Positions 57,401-64,000 of a stretch of 64,000 nt of DNA are shown here, in pieces. A model generated the notes under the pieces. It was not told the origin of the DNA. It worked only from the letters and a program-made list of their open reading frames with translations, and made no database searches. The first letter of the stretch is position 1. The number at the start of each line of letters is the position of its first letter. Origin of the DNA: Epinephelus fuscoguttatus (taxonomy: Eukaryota; Chordata; Actinopteri; Perciformes; Serranidae); contig NC_064772.1 in NCBI RefSeq assembly GCF_011397635.1, positions 11,795,035-11,859,034 on the forward strand, read 5' to 3'. Both the position numbers and the translations under genes were made by a program.

Positions 57401-59915
57401 ATTTGAGATACTTCCATTCCATCTTTTTACTCCACTAGTCCACTAACTTTTCACATTACAATTTTCTGTCCCGTTCCACCACAGTAAAATGATCCAGATT
57501 GGTTGATTTTAAATGTGAATTGTTGTGAGAAACAGAAGGAAAGTGTGTTGAGCAAATTCTCCTCCTCCTTAAGCTGAATAAACTCTTTAAAAACCTTCTT
57601 GGATCAGCTGGAAATGCAGCATCACCAAGCTGAAAACAGTGCTGTTTTTCAGACACCATGAAAAGTTGACTCTTTAAATCCTACACACTGGACCTTTAAG
57701 TTAAAGATCTAAATATTCCCATTACTTGAACAGCCAGGGTAAACTTTAGATAATAGAGTGTTATGTTCCTGAGCTGGTCTAACCTTCATGTTGACAGTGA
57801 CATGCATGAGTCTTTCAGCTACACACTGATACTCTTCTTACCTTTCCAAAAGCTCCAACTCTGGTTTTGTCGATGTAGGGCTCTTTCAAAATAAAACTGC
57901 AAAAGATAAACATCCCATTGTTAAGAAGCCATTTCTATTTTGACTTTTGCATTCACTGTCTCACCACAGCAATTGTAGCTAATACCACAAGGTCTTTTTA
58001 GCAGTTGTGTTTACAAGGAGCCTTTAATTAGAATACGACTACTATAATATTTACTACTACTACTACTGCTTATAGCGATTGTAGCTTAATTCTTCAACAT
58101 TGAAATGCTGGAAATAGAAGACAGACAAATGGACCATTTCATCCTGAATGAGATGCTGCTATTTGAGAATATACGTAGCTTCATGTAAACAAAAATACTG
58201 TTTCATAAGCCACAGGCAGCAGTTAGTTAGTTATCCTAAAATACAAAGTTACATACAGATCGTGTAAATTCTACTGTCTCTAAATCAACTGGAAAACTGT
58301 TGAGATGAAGCATGTCAGTGGTGTTGGAAATTGTGGCCCCGCATGTAGCTGTTTACTGCATGTTTATTCTAATGTCTGCTAAATCTTGAATAAGGCAAAG
58401 TGAAAACATCTCATACTTGAGTGCTTCTTTCTGATCCTGTTCCTCATACACGCCCAGTTTCTTTTGGATCCGGTGCAGCAGGTTGGTGCCCTGGAAGCCG
58501 CTGCCTCGCCCGTCACAGCGCACCACGATGGCACCGAAGCTGCTCACTAGCACCGTGGCCCAGTCCATGTGAAACTGCTCTGCCACCATCTGGCCACCGG
58601 GTGTCCCATCGCTGCACAGAGACAACCACATCAGTGTTATGGAGACTACTGAATGCAATGCAATGGTAGTGATGCAAGGATGATACTTTTTAAAAATATT
58701 TTAGTTCTTTATATATTTTAGCCCCATATTTATGCACTATTTTATGTCTGAACACATGCACGTGCCAGGTTGAGACTTAAGAACTTGAACTTGTTTTCTG
58801 TCTGATTCTTCAGGACCTGTAGCTGCAGTGACAACTGAGAGTAGAAAGGGCCAAATTCTGAAAATGTGAGCTGCAAACCGGAGGTCAGAAATGCTTATAA
58901 AAGAACGAGCTGGACAGGAGGGTAAGTTCCCCCATTCATAGAGCAATTATCAGCCAGCTGGAGTAGAGTACAGAGCAGCACGTCTTTAGATTAAAACTCT
59001 GTCCAGGAAGTCTTCGTTGGAGAGGACGGCCATCTGGGGTCAGCACTGCCAACGGACACTTCTCTCTGTGTGAGTGTGTGAACCAAGTGTACTGTACACA
59101 AATGTGTGAAAACCTGTGTCATACGTACACCAGCAGGAGCAGTGGATAGTGCGCTGTGTCCTGGAAGCCGGCAGGTTTGAGGATCTGCATCGACAAGGCT
59201 GTCATGTAGACAAACTACTGTTAGACAAAACACTATATAATACTCAATAATTTCTCATAAATACATCTAAAATTTGTTCAATTATTTGGTGCATCTAAAA
59301 AACAAAACAGTGTGAGTCAGTTGAGAGTGTAAAAGATGAAGTGGAGTATAACATTGGTATGGGTATGGAGGAGTGAAGAGTCTCATCCCCAGCTGCTAGA
59401 AGAGGAAGCCAAATTGATGTGTTGCTAAATTATAGTATAATTAAAACACACAACACAATTAACTGCACTGTTCAGCAGGGATTCTCGGCCTGCAAGGGTC
59501 ACAACATGATCAAGGAGAAGAGGAGGAAAATAAACTGCTACAGAAAATTAAGTTAATTTTTCAGCATTTTCACCACAACGTATTTTCTTGTAAAATCTGA
59601 ATATTTCACCCTCTACGGGCCTCTAAAAATAATTCAAATAATTTAACAATATAACAGAAGAGGATCCTCACTTTTAAGTCTGAGTTTGAGCTACCTGGCA
59701 ACTGACAAGCATTGGGTTTCTTTTGCTGAAATTCTTTCTTTGTTAGCCATCATATAATTTGTAAACATGGACTTGTCCATTAAAGTGACTTTGGCTCTGA
59801 CACATACTGTAGTCATCCATGTTGATCTCCTTGTACTCCACTTTAGGCATCTGCATGGAGTCCAGGGTCAGCCTCAGGTTCTCATTGTTCTCCAGTTTAT
59901 GCACTTCTGTAATAC
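54410..59915 (-). CDS. dpp6: dpp6: dipeptidyl-peptidase-like protein 6, C-terminal 9 exons
   Basis: Type II membrane protein that associates with Kv4 channels; the alpha/beta-hydrolase domain is inactive in this family. Exons in coding order: 59808-59915, 59129-59198, 58417-58611, 57842-57896, 57231-57330, 56382-56440, 56212-56284, 56027-56100, 54410-54559; they join into 293 residues. Motifs: [116 protein letters not shown] and [10 protein letters not shown], ending [14 protein letters not shown] and an acidic tail. The position of the catalytic Ser is Val; Asp and His remain. DPP6 fits better than DPP10 because of [14 protein letters not shown] and the NFF-ECFR end. Upstream exons with the propeller and membrane anchor lie beyond 64000. 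Confidence 0.92.
54750..54880 (-). repeat. AGGTCA-rich interspersed repeat, minus copy
   Basis: 'tgaccaacaaaatctaatcc', 'gtccaaggggttcttaaaat' and 'accttgacctttgaccacc' are the reverse complement of the repeat at 34700-37230. Confidence 0.7.
54930..55273. repeat. Minisatellite with 'atagtatgcctaaaaaatgtc' type units
   Basis: About ten diverged units share the core 'atagtatgcctaaaaa' / 'tgtcatagt'. Spacing is 25-40 bases. It ends in a poly-A of about 17. It fills the dpp6 intron beside the last exon. Confidence 0.85.
57362..57440. repeat. Fish repeat with 'aaatacatttactcaactact' wording
   Basis: The words 'gaaatacatttactcaacta', 'gagatacttccattcca' and 'tttttactccactagtcc' resemble a widespread fish repeat, also seen in part at 62770-62885. 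Confidence 0.55.
57480..57695. mobile_element. Half copy of the 'ctacacactggacct' MITE
   Basis: The right end 'aatcctacacactggacct' is followed by TTAA (57696-57699) and equals the right end of 21168-22270. The left half is not identifiable. Confidence 0.6.
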
Positions 59916-60756
59916 CTGTCATAGAGAGCACAGGGATGACCAATGAGATTAAAGTTGGTTTAGAAATAAGTTGTGAATTAAAACGTCTAAAAGAAAAAAG
60001 CTCCACACAATATCAGAGCCTCTCATCCTCCAAAACTTTGAGCATGAACTCCAACAAACCACACACCAGACCCGTCTCTAGCTGAAACTGACCTGGATTC
60101 ACTCGAGGCAAACTTCAGGCCTCAAGAGATTGTCCTGAAAAGAGGACCAGCTGTACTACTACTTTGCTACAGCTGGTTTGTGCAACACTTAACACAGTCA
60201 CCCTTGGTTGCCATCACAGCTGGAGTCAAAGGGGATGTAGTGAATATTGTATGTTCGGATCGGTTTGTGTAAACAGACCAAAGGAAGCATCCAGGATGAA
60301 TCATACTTTACTGACTTTAGTGATCTAGTGAGCGTTTCTCTAGAACCAAGGGTTTGAGATTTGTATTTCTGAGTTAAATTTCTTGACCACAATTAGATGG
60401 ATTTGGTCCAGATACCTACGTTCTCCTGTTCATTTTGAATTGTAATAACTTTTGTGATGAACTTTTCCTCTAGCACCATCACCATACTATCTGTTTATTT
60501 AAACTGTTAGCATGTTAACATGCTCAAAGTGGCAATGCCACTATGTTCATGTTTAGCAGATGGACATGGTTATTATTTTACCTGTTAAACAGCAGCACGT
60601 TAACATTAGCGTTGTGCTTTTTAAGCTATTAGCATGCTAACATTTGCAATATTTAGCTCAAGTACAGACTCAGAGTCACCACCGTAGCTGTAGACCATTA
60701 GCCTTGTTACTAATTATGGCATCATGACTACACTTTATGTATACTGGTCATCTTAA

Positions 60757-61259
60757 AGGGACAGTTCACCCCCATTAATCAATCTATATATTGTTGTATT
60801 GTGAGTTGAGTGTCAGAGACCAACCAACTATATCACTGCGCAGAGGGAATTGTGCATCTACTGCTAGCTTGCCTAGCACCACTAAGCTAGCTAATGTTAC
60901 AGCTCAGCCATTAAAGCTTACATCTCACATTGTCATGAGCACAAGCCTCTCGTCCATGAGTAGATGCACACTGCCTTCTGTGCAGTAATGCAGTAGGCAG
61001 ACGTAGTTTAGTAGAGAGAAAATAGTTCTTACATGAAACTTACTAAGACATTGTTGAGTTTTTCAAATGTATTATTTTGGCACTTTAAGGAACAACAGCT
61101 GAGTGCCATCTAGTTCCATTATATCTGAGACAAGGCAGACATCTCTATAGCTGATATATCCAACACTTGGCAACTCACACCAAAACAGTCAAGTTTAATA
61201 AATAGTGCTACAGGTAAGAGGAAAAATATGTATTTTTGATTTTGGGGTGAACTGTCCCT
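60757..61259. mobile_element. TTAA-flanked MITE with 16-bp perfect ends, 503 bp
   Basis: Left end AGGGACAGTTCACCCC and right end 'ggggtgaactgtccct' are perfectly inverted. Both flanks are TTAA (60753-60756 and 61260-61263), the piggyBac-type target. There is no transposase frame. This terminus wording is frequent in fish genomes. Confidence 0.92.
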
Positions 61260-62769
61260 TTAATGTCAATAGAATTTTAGATTTGTAGGCATAATAAAGC
61301 CTTTTAAAAAACAGCAAACTCAGCACCTTGGTGGGTGAACATTTGGGAAATATTATTACACTTGCATCAAACATCAAATAATCTATGATAATAACATCAA
61401 GACTTTAACATAGTCAGAGCAGGGACATGATACCGGTCAAAGATGGCACACACACATGCACACTGTAGTAATCAAATTACAGTATGCTGATATTGACGTC
61501 GGGCAGGTCATAATTTAATGAGGACATCCATTGTGAGGAGTAATGTGATTACTGCCATCATACAGGACCTGGCTCTTGGACAAACAGTGACTCAGTGCAC
61601 AGGTGGTCACTCTGCACTGCAAAGGAAACACTTCTGTCCCCTTCTGACAAGGTCGATTTCAGTGTAGCTGTTATGCTACTGCCAACAAGGTCACTGGTAA
61701 TGTCTTTAACATAATGCAGAATCTTGTAAATGCAAATTTGTCTTAGACTTGATGTAAATATACTCACTTTCTCTGTCTTGCGTCTCACTTTCTGCGTCTC
61801 TCTGAGTCTTGTAAATGGCTACAAATGGGATCTCCCGTCCTACGGACAGAGTCAGACAGTTTCATCGTCATTTCAAAGACATCAGTGACACATCAGGAAA
61901 CTGTTCAGCATCATTACAACTAGACATTAATGTTATGACATGGGTAAGCTGGAGAGCAGAGTCTGTGTTCATCACCAACACAACAGTCTCCTCCTGTGTT
62001 TGCAGAGAAAGGCATCCCAGATCTTTTGTCCGTCAGACAAAGAGACAGGTCTTTGCTTATTTGATTTATATAATGCAATGGATGAAATAGCTTTTTTCAT
62101 ATCTAGGCCACAGACAGAGGCAGAGTCCTTTACGCTATAGCCCTAAAACCTCAGATCCGACAGAGAAGAGACAGCAAATGAAGTGACTGATGCACTTAGC
62201 AAATTGGGAACACAGTACAGGCACATTGCGCTTGTGTACGGTCGAGAGTACATCAGCCACTCACTCACTCCCTCCTTTCCTCCTCCTACTCTCCTTCCTC
62301 GGGATAATGATATCATAGCCTCATCACATAAATTCTCCTCGGCAGGCTGTGAGGAGAGAGGTGGATTACAGATGTATAAAGTGTGGGACAATTGACTCTC
62401 AGTAATTTCTGAGGTCTGCAGGGAGGGTTTGATGGCATTGTAGCTGTTCCCTGTTTGATCTGACTTCAGTGATGATCACTTAGCAACCTTCAGAGGCGAT
62501 TGAAACAATAGCATTGGATCTGTGATTAAATACTGAAGCTACGAGGATTTGAGTCACACTGAAATCACAGGAACATGAATCTACGTGCAGCAGTGTCAAG
62601 ACTGAGCTATGGTATTCTGACATTTTTCTGATCTTGAAAGTGTCTTGCCTGTTCTTTTGTTATTGTCATGGCCAGCTCAGAGTACATGGATCAAAGGCAG
62701 AAGGAGAGGCACGTCAAGATGAGAGTTTGGAAACCTTTTTTAAATGATTCCACCAGTGGGTGCTGACAA

Positions 62770-62885
62770 AAGAGCACTGAATTAAGTACAACTGGAGCAT
62801 ACATGCACTCAAGTATTTCCATTTTATGATACCTTATACTCCTCTACATTTCAGAGGGAAATGCACTTTTGATTCCATTACATTT
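62770..62885. repeat. Fish repeat fragment
   Basis: 'cactcaagtatttccatttt', 'ataccttatactcctctac' and 'atttcagagggaaatgcac' are the same family as 57362-57440. Confidence 0.55.
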
Positions 62886-62899
62886 AGCAGCTATAGTTT

Positions 62900-63223
62900 G
62901 GGCTGGGCAACATGGAAAAAATCAAATATCCAAATATTTTTTACCAAACACTTTGTTGTCAATATCACAATGATGTTGTGGGATTGACTATTGGTGCATT
63001 CACAAAATGTTAACACACTATTTTTAAGTGGATATAATGAAGAAGTGGGTAAAGGCAAATAAAAGATCCGATAGAACAGTTCGGTAAGTTCATGAAATTA
63101 CATCACTTTACTCTCTTAAAACCAGAAAAAGGCAACACTTGCGCTATAACAATATCCAAAATCTAAGATGATATCTAGTCTCATGTCCAGATATCAATAT
63201 TATATCTATATATGGCCCAGCCC
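62900..63223. mobile_element. GGGCTGGGC-terminated MITE, 324 bp
   Basis: Left end GGGCTGGGCAACATGG and right end 'atatggcccagccc' are inverted copies. 'tcaaatatccaaatat' and 'atatctagtctcatgtccagatatcaat' are interior inverse words. A hAT-like origin is likely. Confidence 0.75.
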
Positions 63224-63398
63224 ATACTTATAGTTGCTATTTGTTTTTCAAAAATAAGATTTTACACAAAAACATATGATCAGCGTATACAGGGCATCTA
63301 CAGACATCAGACAGTTAAATTTAATGCTTTTTAAGACCCATTCAAGACACCTTTTAACCAAAGTTAGGACAGATTTTTGGACAAATCATGTCATGTAT

Positions 63399-63832
63399 GC
63401 GACATTCAGAACATATCTATGATTGAGGGTTTGGTAAGGGATTGTCTGCACACGGCTCTCAACATAGAGGTAGGTGAGGCAGCCCCTAGCAGCTAACGGT
63501 GCTAACAGTATGAGCAGTGCTAACAACTGCAACAGTGCTGACAGAGCTATCATTGTTAACATAGGGGGGTGGCGTTATCAGCTGTTTAAGCACAGTGCAG
63601 AGCAGCAGCAATTAGCTAGCCAGTGACACACACACACACACACACACACAGGAGCTCACATGCACTAACATGCATGCAGGGAAGGACCGTCAACCACAAC
63701 AAAGAACAGAGAAGCACACAGAGGGAGCATGGCTTCATTCTCTTCTCAGGACACCATTCTTCCACTACATCTTTACACAGCAAATAGTTATCTGCTGCTA
63801 TACTAATGCTCTGAATGTCACATACAGCTCCT
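63399..63832. mobile_element. Second copy of the 3' UTR MITE family, left-truncated
   Basis: Shares 'agaacatatctatgattg', 'ggctctcaacatagaggt', 'cagctaacggtgctaacag' and 'aatgctctgaatgtcacata' with 38286-38887, and ends 'tacagctcct' before TTAA (63833-63836). The outer left terminus is missing. Confidence 0.8.
63626..63650. repeat. (CA)n microsatellite
   Basis: About 12 CA units inside the 63399-63832 element. Confidence 0.97.
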
Positions 63833-64000
63833 TTAAGTAAATGCAAATGCACTTTATGTTATTATCAAAACAGCCTGATGTGTCAACATTAAGTGGATGA
63901 GGGGGACAGAGAGATAAGGAGGGAAGACAGAAAGATGGACAGTGTTAAGTTTAAAAGGTGAAGGACATGAGTCAAAGCTACTGTGTTAGCTACCTTGGCA

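Larger units (their letters stand above)
59916..64000. other. dpp6 intron, right flank
   Basis: No dpp6 exon could be recognised between 59916 and the window end, although the preceding coding segment (the end of the beta-propeller) must exist. The stretch holds a TTAA element (60757-61259), a GGGCTGGG element (62900-63223), a decayed TTAA element (63399-63832), a CA repeat and otherwise unassigned sequence. Confidence 0.65.

Noticed and set aside
59916..64000. Further dpp6 exons
   Set aside because: No minus-strand segment with splice borders matched the expected propeller-end residues, so they probably lie beyond the window.

Overview
The window is nuclear DNA of a bony fish, probably a percomorph-like teleost. 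It shows GT-AG split vertebrate genes, few and short exons in AT-rich introns, and dense fish-type repeats: L2-like LINE tails, Tc1-like remnants, hAT-like elements, many TTAA-flanked short inverted-repeat elements, and microsatellites. Nothing prokaryotic, viral or CRISPR-like is visible. No species can be named from the sequence.

Four protein genes are present. (1) Most of col15a1 (collagen XV alpha-1) lies on +, 6380-37894. I reconstruct 41 in-frame exons (1078 codons plus stop) from the end of the laminin-G/thrombospondin-like domain, through acidic Ser-Gly linkers, interrupted Gly-X-Y helices and a Cys-bearing interruption, to the trimerisation domain and the endostatin-like (restin) domain. 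About 2 kb of 3' UTR follows, ending at an AATAAA at 39901. The 5' exons lie left of the window. (2) A small apolipoprotein D-type lipocalin (apod) lies on +, about 40795-43426. (3) A complete gamma-glutamyl hydrolase gene (ggh) lies on +, 44793-50659, with nine exons and 320 residues. (4) The 3' half of dpp6, a catalytically dead dipeptidyl-peptidase-like protein, lies on -, 59915 down to 54410. It has nine exons and 293 residues, and its upstream exons lie right of the window. ggh and dpp6 converge tail to tail. The four genes have no evident shared pathway: extracellular matrix, lipid-binding secreted protein, lysosomal folate hydrolase and neuronal Kv4 channel subunit.

The space between exons is largely transposon-derived. 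Several unrelated short elements are bounded by TTAA duplications and inverted termini beginning AGGG/AAGG, as in piggyBac-type MITEs. One family is a fold-back with arms of about 250 bp and at least four occurrences. One nested insertion (17278-19314) holds an L2-like reverse transcriptase fragment inside another element. A Tc1-like transposase remnant exists as an inverted pair at 32995-33570. An AGGTCA-rich repeat recurs near the endostatin exons. I found no convincing new multi-gene system. The most interesting items are a predicted extra Cys-rich exon and a Ser-Gly repeat exon in col15a1, Val at the dead nucleophile position of dpp6, and the crowd of TTAA elements, including one in the col15a1 3' UTR and one 16 bp past a splice donor.
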